A stretch of DNA of 16,978 bases, from the NCBI GenBank assembly GCA_036401755.1, contig DASWUD010000103.1, positions 1 to 16,978 of the forward strand, in the 5' to 3' direction. The notes beneath the pieces are model-generated. The model had not been told where the DNA came from. It made no database searches and saw only the letters and a list, made by a program, of their open reading frames with translations. Positions 7,154-13,499 of this stretch are shown here, piece after piece (positions within the stretch are counted from its first letter, which is position 1; every line of letters starts with the position of its first letter). This DNA comes from DASWUD01 sp036401755. Its GTDB lineage: Bacteria > Pseudomonadota > Gammaproteobacteria > Thiohalomonadales > Thiohalomonadaceae. The position numbers and the translations under genes are program-made.

Positions 7154-9331
7154 TTAGGATATGGCAAAGATGACTCGGTTACGGCCCTGCTCCTTGGCCA
7201 GGTACAAGGCACGATCGGCCGCACCGAGTAATCCATCACTGTTGTCGATTGTTACGTCGGGGATGGTCGCAACGCCAATGCTGATGGTGACCCGGTGGTC
7301 GCCCATGGCCGCGATTATCAGTGACGAGATTGCCTGCCGTAGCTTTTCAGCCACGAGCATCGCGTCTGTCTGTAAGGTGTGGGGGAGGATGATGACGAAC
7401 TCTTCGCCGCCAAAACGGGCCAGCAAATCGCTGTCACGAATGTTGTCCTTCAATGTATGGGCAACGCGGATCAGTGCTTCATCCCCGATTTGGTGTCCGT
7501 ACTGATCGTTAATCTTCTTGAAGTAGTCGATATCAACGAGCAGTGCCGAGAGGGGCGAGTGGTGGCGCTGCGATATGCGGAACTCTTCTTCGAGCCGTTG
7601 GGTGAGATAACGACGGTTGTACACGCCAGTGAGTGTGTCGGTGATGGAGAGTTGTGCCACCTTTTCATGGGCAAGGGCGTTTTCCAACACAATCGCGATC
7701 TGGTTGATCATCGATTCGAGTTGGGAGAGTTCATTGGAGTGGAAAGGTGACATGGAGGCTAGCATCATCACCCCCAATACGCTGTCCCGGTAAATGATGG
7801 GGAAGATCGCTACTTCGCGGGGCATCACGTCGGCGATACCGAGGTTGATGTTGAGGCGGCAATCGGTGGGGATGTCGCGAATTACGATAGATTTCTTGCG
7901 GCGTGCCGCCTCACCGGGAAGTCCCTGCCCGAAATGCAGATATTCCATAGCGGCGAGATCGACACCATAGGCGACAAACGGGACCAGCAACTCGTTGTTA
8001 CCCTCGCCTTCACGCAGGTAGATGGTACCGGCTTGGGCGCGGGTTAGTTCGATGATCTTGTCCAGCACGTTCTGCATAAGGCTTTGTGGATTGAGGCTGG
8101 CGATGAGCAGGCTTGAGAGTGAGTTGAAGCTCTCGACACGCTCCTGATGCTCCTGGATCGATTGTGCCATGTGGTTGAAGCGATCGCCCAGGTCGTCAAA
8201 CTCGTCTTTGGTGCGGATATCGGTGCGGGTAGTGAGATCACCGTTGGCAAAGCGTGTCATGGCGCCGATCAGTGCACGCATCGGGGTCATGGTGTCACGA
8301 TAGGCCAAGTAGGCAATGAGCAATGACAGGAGGATGCCGACGCCGATGAATAGATAGATATTGCGGGTGTTGTTGCTGATCAGTGCATCGATATTGCTGC
8401 CGCGCACACCCACCGAGAGGGCGCCGATGGGATGCCCTTCGATGTTCTTGATGGGGTCGGCGATGACATAGCTGGGGATTTCGTTGATCAGTAGCGAACC
8501 GCGGTAGGTTTCCCCGCGCTCAATGGTTTCGCTGAGGCTGGCCGGCGAGAGCAGTCCCGAGGCCCAGATATTGTTGGGATGCGTCGAGGCCGAGATGATG
8601 CGCGACTCCTGAATCACCGAACCAAAGACGGCGGCGTCGATGCTCAGATAATCGTGGATCGCATTGGGGAGCCATTCATCGCCATTCATCAGGATCAGCC
8701 CGACGAATCCACCATACAGTTTTCCATCTTCAACGATCGGCACCACCACCACCTGGGACATGACGTGTGGCGAGAGGCTGGAAAACTTGAGCGGGTTTTC
8801 CGCAAGGAACAGCTCGTTGGAGAGCAGTTCAGTCGATGCAACGGGCTCCAGCGAGGCGAAGGCGCGGCTGACAATATTGTTAAGCAGGAGCGGGCCGCCA
8901 CTACTGCCCTGGCGGCGGGCAATGATTTGCGACTGGCTATCAATCACCAGCCAGACATCGGTAAAGGGCAATTGTGCGGCGTTGCGCGATAGCAGTTCGG
9001 CCAGTGCCCGGGCATTACCGCTCTTCACCGTCTGCACTGTTTCGGGAGTGTTTGCCGACTGCATCAGGGCAGAGCGCAGGGTGTTGCTGCGTTCGTAATA
9101 GACGCGCCATGCCCCCCGCAGGTTGGCCTCCATGCTCCGCAGCGTCTCCTCCTCCATGGCACGACGCAGGGTATGATCGGTCAGGGCCATCAGGCCAAGC
9201 ATGGGGATGAAAACCACCATCGCAAAGGCGATCAGGGTTTTCCAACCGATGGAGAGATAGAAGCGCTGGGGGCCCCAGACAACCCGAAAGTTGTTGGGTT
9301 TGCTGTCTTGATGATGTCTGCTTGATGTCAT
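7154..9331 (-). CDS. Membrane diguanylate cyclase: periplasmic Cache-like sensor, HAMP, GAF and GGDEF
   Basis: The 725-residue protein should make cyclic di-GMP from two GTP. A first membrane helix spans about 30-50. A periplasmic region of about 270 residues of double-Cache type follows, then a second helix (323-343) and HAMP (345-398). GAF occupies about 400-555. GGDEF runs from 560 to 723, starting TDTLTGVYNRRYL. The catalytic motif is GGEEF (641-645), an active form, and RDSD (632-635) five residues before it is an intact product-inhibition I-site. No EAL domain is present, so it is synthetic only. The ATG at 9331 has a weak ribosome site. The gene lies about 115 bp downstream of the terminator of the putative small RNA in the same direction, so readthrough from that sigma-54 promoter is possible. 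Its ligand is unknown. Confidence 0.93.
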   Translation of the reverse strand: MTSSRHHQDSKPNNFRVVWGPQRFYLSIGWKTLIAFAMVVFIPMLGLMALTDHTLRRAMEEETLRSMEANLRGAWRVYYERSNTLRSALMQSANTPETVQTVKSGNARALAELLSRNAAQLPFTDVWLVIDSQSQIIARRQGSSGGPLLLNNIVSRAFASLEPVASTELLSNELFLAENPLKFSSLSPHVMSQVVVVPIVEDGKLYGGFVGLILMNGDEWLPNAIHDYLSIDAAVFGSVIQESRIISASTHPNNIWASGLLSPASLSETIERGETYRGSLLINEIPSYVIADPIKNIEGHPIGALSVGVRGSNIDALISNNTRNIYLFIGVGILLSLLIAYLAYRDTMTPMRALIGAMTRFANGDLTTRTDIRTKDEFDDLGDRFNHMAQSIQEHQERVESFNSLSSLLIASLNPQSLMQNVLDKIIELTRAQAGTIYLREGEGNNELLVPFVAYGVDLAAMEYLHFGQGLPGEAARRKKSIVIRDIPTDCRLNINLGIADVMPREVAIFPIIYRDSVLGVMMLASMSPFHSNELSQLESMINQIAIVLENALAHEKVAQLSITDTLTGVYNRRYLTQRLEEEFRISQRHHSPLSALLVDIDYFKKINDQYGHQIGDEALIRVAHTLKDNIRDSDLLARFGGEEFVIILPHTLQTDAMLVAEKLRQAISSLIIAAMGDHRVTISIGVATIPDVTIDNSDGLLGAADRALYLAKEQGRNRVIFAIS

Positions 9332-9409
9332 TGTCTGATGCTCGATTCTTTTTATGCCGGTCTAATCCGTCTGAGCGATAGCTCTGCGGAACCAGTCTGC
9401 CGCGCTTGT

Positions 9410-9440
9410 ATTATTTGTTTTGCGGCGGTTTTTATGTCGA
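9410..9440 (-). promoter_or_regulatory. Possible sigma-70 promoter of the diguanylate cyclase gene
   Basis: On the minus strand TCGACA (9440-9435, five of six to TTGACA) and AATAAT (9415-9410, five of six to TATAAT) are separated by 19 bp, slightly longer than ideal. It lies just beyond the terminator at 9445-9471 and about 80 bp before the ATG. It would give the gene its own transcription independent of the upstream sigma-54 promoter. Confidence 0.3.
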
Positions 9441-9444
9441 TCAG

Positions 9445-9471
9445 AAAAAATCGCGCCCTTTGCGGGCGCGA
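9445..9471 (-). terminator. Rho-independent terminator of the putative small RNA
   Basis: Read on the minus strand, a perfect 8-bp GC-rich stem TCGCGCCC/GGGCGCGA with a GCAAA loop is followed directly by six T residues (plus-strand A run 9445-9450). It is the clearest intrinsic terminator in the window. It lies far from any stop codon in its direction (about 260 nt beyond the end of the aro-like gene), which argues that it ends a separate transcript. Confidence 0.88.
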
Positions 9472-9539
9472 AAAATAACACCACAGTGTGGAAGGAGGAG
9501 GAGAAACCATGCGGGCAGAACCCGCAAAACTCCTTCACA
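9445..9539 (-). ncRNA. Putative sigma-54-dependent small RNA, about 95 nt
   Basis: The element is bounded by a near-consensus sigma-54 promoter (9550-9565) and a strong intrinsic terminator (9445-9471), both on the minus strand. The predicted RNA starts near 9539. It opens with GUGAAGGAG, then a 6-bp hairpin UGCGGG-UUCUG-CCCGCA, then the CU-rich run CUCCUCCUCCUUCC, a short ACA/UGU dyad, and the terminator. GAAGGAG near the 5' end can pair with CUCCUUC in the CU-rich run, closing the first hairpin into a longer arm; the remaining CU-rich bases resemble an anti-Shine-Dalgarno sequence. No ORF with a proper start fits within it. Size and promoter type recall the Vibrio Qrr RNAs, but I see no sequence similarity to any family I know. 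The alternative is a terminated leader of the diguanylate cyclase mRNA. Confidence 0.62.
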
Positions 9540-9628
9540 AGGTTACTATCGCAAAGGGCGTGCCAAAACCTAACTCATTGAAAAACAATATGATGGGTAT
9601 CGGCCGTAAAGTTGGCGATGAAATCTGA
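9509..9628 (+). CDS. Possible 39-residue small ORF opposite the small RNA
   Basis: An ATG at 9509 is preceded at 5 bp by an exceptionally strong purine tract, GGAAGGAGGAGGAG, and the frame runs to TGA at 9626. The product would be MRAEPAKLLHKVTIAKGVPK followed by 19 more residues; it is basic and resembles nothing I recognise. No convincing plus-strand promoter is visible upstream. The purine tract is simply the complement of the CU-rich run of the proposed minus-strand RNA. I regard the small RNA as the better reading and list this as the competing one. Confidence 0.2.
   Translation: MRAEPAKLLHKVTIAKGVPKPNSLKNNMMGIGRKVGDEI
9550..9565 (-). promoter_or_regulatory. Near-consensus sigma-54 promoter of the putative small RNA
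   Basis: Read on the minus strand, TGGCACG-CCCT-TTGC-G matches 11 of the 12 fixed positions of the TGGCACG-N4-TTGCW consensus; only the final W is off. Spacing GG-N10-GC is exact. Transcription should begin about 12 nt after the conserved C, near 9539. It is the best sigma-54 match I found in the intergenic regions. The tandem repeats upstream (9625-9657) supply the enhancer site such promoters need. Confidence 0.85.
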
Positions 9629-9657
9629 CATGACGTATGACAGATGACAGATGACAG
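9625..9657. repeat. Tandem ATGACNN heptamers: candidate enhancer of the small RNA promoter
   Basis: CTGACAT at 9625-9631 overlaps four head-to-tail heptamers: ATGACGT (9630-9636) and ATGACAG three times (9637-9657). They lie about 86 to 118 bp upstream of the predicted small RNA start, the normal range for a sigma-54 activator. ATGACAG and ATGACGT are the left halves of the two palindromes in front of the FisR-like gene, and CTGACAT recurs upstream of sqr. A short slippage-prone repeat is the alternative explanation. Confidence 0.55.
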
Positions 9658-9667
9658 GTTTGGCAGG

Positions 9668-9722
9668 GTAAGGGTTTACAACCCTACTCCCCGATCCACC
9701 GCCGCCTGTGCGGGGGGCGGCG
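9668..9722 (-). terminator. Two hairpins after the DAHP-synthase-like gene
   Basis: Just past the minus-strand stop, CGCCGCC...GGCGGCG forms a 7-bp stem (9700-9722). AGGGTT-GTA-AACCCT forms a 6-bp stem further on (9671-9685). Neither is followed by a T run on the minus strand, so they may stabilise the mRNA end or act with Rho rather than being classical terminators. They separate the agu operon from the small RNA enhancer. Confidence 0.35.
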
Positions 9723-9729
9723 CAGTGCG

Positions 9730-10845
9730 CTAGGGAGTCAAGCGGCTGGCCAACTGGCAACGGCGTAGATAGGCCTCACGGGCAATAGCGACATCCTCCA
9801 GGAAGATGGGCAGTTCGCGCAGTAACAGCGCCTGTGGGCCGTCCACCAATGCCTTGGCGGGGTCGGGATGGAAGTCGACCAGCACCATGTTGGCGCCCGC
9901 CACGACTCCCTGGGCGGTGACATGCATGACATCGAGCAGTCCGTCCGGTGCCGCTTCACGGCTGCCTACCGAATGGGAAGGATCGATACAGACCGGCATG
10001 CGGGTCAGGCGCTTGATCACCGGGACGTGGGCGAAGTCGACAAAGTTGCGATGGGGATCGCCCATATTGGTTTTCATGCCGCGCAGGCCGAACACCACGT
10101 GGGCATTACCTTCACTGGCCAGATATTCCGCCGCGTTGAGCGACTCCTCCAGGGTGATGCCGAAACCGCGCTTGAGCAGCACCGGATAGTCGCGCTGGCG
10201 GCCCACCGATTTGAGCAGCTCGAAGTTTTGAGTGTTGCGCGTGCCGATCTGCAGCATTACGCCGGTGGGGTTACCGGTCTGGTGCAGTGCCTCGTGGATC
10301 TCCGCCACATGGTTTTCGTGGGTCACCTCCATGGCGATGACGCGAATGCCGTACTTGCCGGCCAGCTCGAAGACGTAGGGGAGGCAGCTGGCGCCGTGGC
10401 CCTGGAAGGAGTAGGGATTGGTGCGTGGCTTGTAGGCGCCCATACGGGTGCAGACCTGGCCGTTCTCCTGCAGCGCGCGCAGCATCAGCTCCACATGGTG
10501 GGGATTGTCGACCGCGCACAGCCCGGCAAAGACGTTGAGTGTGTCCTGGGCAAAGCGCACGCCGTTGTATTCAAAACCTGTCGGGCGCTCATCGTCGAGA
10601 TGACGCCCCACGATGCGGTACTCCTGCGAGATCCTGACCACCCGCTCCACGCCGGGCAGGGCGGCGATCTGCTCTTTGTCGAGTGCGCCAGTTTCACCGA
10701 TGAGATAGAGCTCGGTCAGGGTCTGCTGGGCGCCGTGTTCTTCATGGATGCGTACCGTCACCCGCGGCAGGTTGGCAAGGAACGACATGATGTGGCGGAA
10801 AGCTTCGGTGTCGCGTTCCACGCGGGGTTGCAGGATGACGATCAT
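9730..10845 (-). CDS. Divergent DAHP synthase-like enzyme (AroF/KDO8P-synthase superfamily, type I-beta)
   Basis: Ordinary members condense PEP with erythrose 4-phosphate, the first shikimate-pathway step. The 371-residue protein has an N-terminal ferredoxin-like domain (1-80) as in I-beta enzymes, then the TIM barrel. GAYKPRTNPYSFQG (136-149), QIGTRNTQNF (199-208), LLKRG (223-227) and DPSH (288-291) are conserved, and C110, H291, D324 and D335 align with the four metal ligands. Departures are clear: AGPCAVE is AGLCAVD, CERGIRT is FGLRGMKT (253-259), and the metal-ligand glutamate of EVHPDP is D324. It may be a working DAHP synthase or may have shifted to another aldose phosphate. It is the last gene of the operon, starting 11 bp after aguB, with GGAG before the ATG. 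The linkage to agmatine genes is unexplained. Confidence 0.85.
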   Translation of the reverse strand: MIVILQPRVERDTEAFRHIMSFLANLPRVTVRIHEEHGAQQTLTELYLIGETGALDKEQIAALPGVERVVRISQEYRIVGRHLDDERPTGFEYNGVRFAQDTLNVFAGLCAVDNPHHVELMLRALQENGQVCTRMGAYKPRTNPYSFQGHGASCLPYVFELAGKYGIRVIAMEVTHENHVAEIHEALHQTGNPTGVMLQIGTRNTQNFELLKSVGRQRDYPVLLKRGFGITLEESLNAAEYLASEGNAHVVFGLRGMKTNMGDPHRNFVDFAHVPVIKRLTRMPVCIDPSHSVGSREAAPDGLLDVMHVTAQGVVAGANMVLVDFHPDPAKALVDGPQALLLRELPIFLEDVAIAREAYLRRCQLASRLTP

Positions 10846-10856
10846 GGCTACTCCAG

Positions 10857-11747
10857 TCAGTCGATGAATCGTTTCAACAGATCGGCATAGGCATCGATAC
10901 GGCGATCACGCAGGAAGGGCCAGTTGCGGCGCACCACTTCGCTGCGTCCCATGTCGATACGCTGTACGAGAACCTCAGGCTGCTCGCTGGAGGCCTGGGC
11001 CAGAAGTTCGCCCTGCGGGCCGGCGAAGAAGCTGCTGCCCCAGAATTGCAGGCCCGGCAGTTGGTCCGCGGGATCGGGTTCGAAGCCAACTCTGTTACAG
11101 GTCAGCAGCGGTAAACCGTTGGCGATGGCATGGCCGCGCTGTACGGTGATCCATGCCTCGCGCTGGCGCTGCATCTCGCCCACCTCCTCGGTGATGGTCC
11201 AGCCGATGGCCGTGGGGTAGAGCAACAGTTCGGCGCCAGCCAGCGCCATCAGCCGCGCCGCTTCCGGATACCACTGATCCCAGCAGACCAGTACGCCGAG
11301 CTTGCCCACCGAGGTTTGGATCGGCTTGAAGCCGAGGTCACCGGGGGTGAAGTAGAACTTTTCGTAATAGCCGGGATCGTCCGGGATATGCATCTTGCGA
11401 TAGAGGCCGGCAATGGAGCCGTCACGTTCGAACACCACCGCGGTATTGTGATAGATGCCTGCGGTGCGCCGCTCGAACAGCGAGGCAACGATTATTACAT
11501 CGTGTTCGCGTGCCGCGGCCGCGAGCCGCGCCGTGGTCGGTCCCGGGATCGCTTCGGCCAGTTCGAACTGCGCGGCCCGTTCGCACTGGCAGAAATAGCG
11601 CCCCGTGTGCAGCTCCTGGAGCAGTACCAGTTTAGCGCCCTGCGCAGCGGCACGGTGGATGCCCTTGATGCTCTCGTCGAGATTGGCCGTGCGATCTTCT
11701 CCACAGGCGTGCTGTACCAGGGCGACAGTGAGTGAGTGGGCGGCCAT
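10857..11747 (-). CDS. aguB: N-carbamoylputrescine amidase
   Basis: This cytoplasmic carbon-nitrogen hydrolase converts N-carbamoylputrescine to putrescine, CO2 and ammonia, completing the agmatine route to putrescine. The 296 residues span the whole nitrilase fold. The catalytic triad is E45 (LVLLQELHTGRYF), K118 (LYRKMHIPDDPGYYEKFYF) and C155 (GVLVCWDQWYPEAAR), and the neighbouring sequence is typical of plant and bacterial N-carbamoylputrescine amidases. AAGGAG lies 6 bp before the ATG at 11747. It follows aguA by 32 bp in the same operon, and together the two enzymes make up the complete deiminase-type pathway. Length and motifs are normal. Confidence 0.96.
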   Translation of the reverse strand: MAAHSLTVALVQHACGEDRTANLDESIKGIHRAAAQGAKLVLLQELHTGRYFCQCERAAQFELAEAIPGPTTARLAAAAREHDVIIVASLFERRTAGIYHNTAVVFERDGSIAGLYRKMHIPDDPGYYEKFYFTPGDLGFKPIQTSVGKLGVLVCWDQWYPEAARLMALAGAELLLYPTAIGWTITEEVGEMQRQREAWITVQRGHAIANGLPLLTCNRVGFEPDPADQLPGLQFWGSSFFAGPQGELLAQASSEQPEVLVQRIDMGRSEVVRRNWPFLRDRRIDAYADLLKRFID

Positions 11748-11779
11748 GGGTGCTCCTTGAACGGGAGGTGGTGAAGAAT

Positions 11780-12820
11780 CTATAGCACGCCCATGGGCAG
11801 CTGCATGGTGACACAGTGGAGGCTGCCGTAGAACTGGATGATGGGTACGGCATGGATGCCGATGATCTCCCGGCCGGGGAAACAGTCGGCGAGACGTTCG
11901 AGCGCGATCTTGTCGAGCGGATCACCATAGGTCGGCACCAGCACTGCACCATTGATGATGAGAAAGTTGGCATAGGTGGCGGGAAGCCGTTCACTCCCCT
12001 TGAACTGTGGGGCAGGGAGTGGCAGCGGAACCAGCCGGTAGGGGTTGCCCTGATAGTCGACAAATTCGCGCAGATGCCGCTCCATCGCCTGCAGGGGAGC
12101 GAAGTGCGGATCGTCAGGTTGTTCGCACTTCACATAGGCGATGGTGTGCGGATCGCAAAAGCGTGCCAGGGTGTCGATGTGGCCATCGGTGTCGTCGCCG
12201 AGGAGATGCCCGTGGTCGAGCCACAATACCCGCCGCAGCCCCAGCTGCGCACCCAGCAACTTCTCCAGCGCCGGCCGGTCAAACTGGGGATTGCGCAGCG
12301 GATCGAGCAGGCACTGGCTGGTGGTGAGCAGGGTCCCTTCGCCGTCGACCTCGATGCTCCCCCCTTCGAGGATCAATTCGATGGCTTGTCGTGGTGTGGT
12401 GCCATACGCCCCTTGTGTATGCAGCGCGGCGGTCAGTGCGTCATCCAGTTGGTAGGGCCATTTCCCGCCCCAGCCATTGAACTGGAAATCGAGCAGGAGC
12501 GGTTGGGCGCCGTGCAACACCGTCAATGGTCCGTGGTCGCGTGTCCAGATGTCATTGGAGGGGGCCACATACAGCCGCACCTTCGTCATGGGGACGCCGC
12601 GGTCGGTCAGCCGCTGACGGACATGGTGGCGATGCCCTTCGTCATAACAGGCGATCACCACCGTTTCATAACGGGCAATCGCCGCCGCCAGATCGAGGAA
12701 AGTGGCTTCAATGGTGGAAAGCAGATCACGCCAGTGACTGTGGGCGTGGGGCCAAGTGAGCAGTACCCCGCTCTGGGGGTACCACTCGGGTGGGAGGTAT
12801 TGTGGATATGGTGTTGCCAT
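11780..12820 (-). CDS. aguA: Agmatine deiminase
   Basis: The enzyme hydrolyses agmatine to N-carbamoylputrescine and ammonia and belongs to the peptidylarginine-deiminase-like (PAD_porph) family. Its 346 residues carry the expected signatures: SNDIWTRDHGP (88-98), LEGGSIEVDGEG (151-162), DDTDGHIDTLARF (209-221, with H214) and the catalytic cysteine C336 in GSLHCVTMQLPMG near the C-terminus. The ATG overlaps the stop of the upstream gene by one base (TAATG), and GGGGAG lies inside the end of that gene, so translation is probably coupled. With aguB it supplies putrescine from arginine-derived agmatine. No arginine decarboxylase gene is in the window. Confidence 0.96.
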   Translation of the reverse strand: MATPYPQYLPPEWYPQSGVLLTWPHAHSHWRDLLSTIEATFLDLAAAIARYETVVIACYDEGHRHHVRQRLTDRGVPMTKVRLYVAPSNDIWTRDHGPLTVLHGAQPLLLDFQFNGWGGKWPYQLDDALTAALHTQGAYGTTPRQAIELILEGGSIEVDGEGTLLTTSQCLLDPLRNPQFDRPALEKLLGAQLGLRRVLWLDHGHLLGDDTDGHIDTLARFCDPHTIAYVKCEQPDDPHFAPLQAMERHLREFVDYQGNPYRLVPLPLPAPQFKGSERLPATYANFLIINGAVLVPTYGDPLDKIALERLADCFPGREIIGIHAVPIIQFYGSLHCVTMQLPMGVL

Positions 12821-13392
12821 TACTCCCCGTCAGCAGGTTGTGGCGCGGTGGCCGGTGTATCTGACGGGGTGGGGGGCACGGGCGCCGGTTCTGTCTGTGG
12901 GGTATTTACGACGCTGTGAATTACGTACTCGCGTTCGAAATAGACCGTATAATCGCCGTAGTTCCAGCGCGTTATGGGTGGGTCGCCAACCGGCGGCAGC
13001 TTCTCCCGTGGTTGGCCGAATATCTTCAGCACTTGCGCCATGCTGGCGCCACGCTTCGGCATGTTATCCGCTTCCACCTTGTCGGGCACTGGTGAAGAGG
13101 GCTTCTCAGAACCAGCAGGGGGCGTCGTTGGCATCACCAGGGTGTCACCATGACCCCTGTCAGCGGGTGCTGGTGGGGGCTCTGGGGTCTCGGGGGCGTC
13201 CACAACGTCGGCAGGATGGACTACCGGTTCGGTTCCGGCGATGGGCGAGGCATCCAGGGCAGGATCCGAGGGGGCCGGGCCGGCTTCCGCTGCGGCCATG
13301 TCATCGGCCTGGTCCGCCGTTTCCGCATGGAGCGCAGGGGCCCCTCCCAACATGGCGATCATGGCGGCAATGGTAATGTGGTTGAGACCCAT
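12820..13392 (-). CDS. Proline-rich periplasmic protein of unknown function, first gene of the agu operon
   Basis: The 190-residue product has a signal peptide ending at LHA-23. A long Pro/Ala/Glu/Asp-rich linker of low complexity follows (about 24-110). The folded core at about 112-164 contains MAQVLKIFGQPREKLPPVG and PPITRWNYGDYTVYFEREYV. A second proline-rich tail follows. The core resembles small exported proteins common in gammaproteobacteria that I know only as hypothetical; a BamE/SmpA-like fold is possible but unproven. The ATG at 13392 is chosen over upstream options because AAGGAG lies 8 bp before it and the signal peptide starts there. Its stop overlaps the aguA start, so it is co-translated with the pathway, but no link to polyamines can be read from it. 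Confidence 0.75.
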   Translation of the reverse strand: MGLNHITIAAMIAMLGGAPALHAETADQADDMAAAEAGPAPSDPALDASPIAGTEPVVHPADVVDAPETPEPPPAPADRGHGDTLVMPTTPPAGSEKPSSPVPDKVEADNMPKRGASMAQVLKIFGQPREKLPPVGDPPITRWNYGDYTVYFEREYVIHSVVNTPQTEPAPVPPTPSDTPATAPQPADGE

Positions 13393-13437
13393 GGTCCGGC
13401 TCCTTGGTGTTGTTCTTCGTGGCAGCAAGTGGCGGAA

Positions 13438-13466
13438 ACTATACTTGATGGCGGCCGGGAGTAAAA
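13438..13466 (-). promoter_or_regulatory. Sigma-70 promoter of the agu operon
   Basis: On the minus strand TTTTAC (13466-13461, four of six to TTGACA) and TATAGT (13443-13438, five of six to TATAAT) are separated by exactly 17 bp. It lies about 45 bp before the ATG at 13392. The plus-strand ygiQ gene must also be served by this 107-bp divergent region; a TATAGA at 13482-13487 on the plus strand could be its -10 element but would leave only a very short leader. Confidence 0.6.
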
Positions 13467-13499
13467 CCGCCACCTTCCGATTATAGATTGAGAGATTTG

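Noticed and set aside
9625..9657. Reading the ATGACAG repeats as the start of a CRISPR array or VNTR
   Set aside because: Unit length is 7 bp with no spacers and only four copies. The position upstream of a sigma-54 promoter and the shared heptamers fit a regulator site better.
9575..9760. 61-codon minus-strand open frame after the aro-like gene
   Set aside because: It covers the end of the aro-like gene, the hairpins and the repeat block. It has no ribosome site and no protein-like character.
11816..12919. 367-codon plus-strand open frame
   Set aside because: It is antisense to aguA, which has all catalytic motifs.
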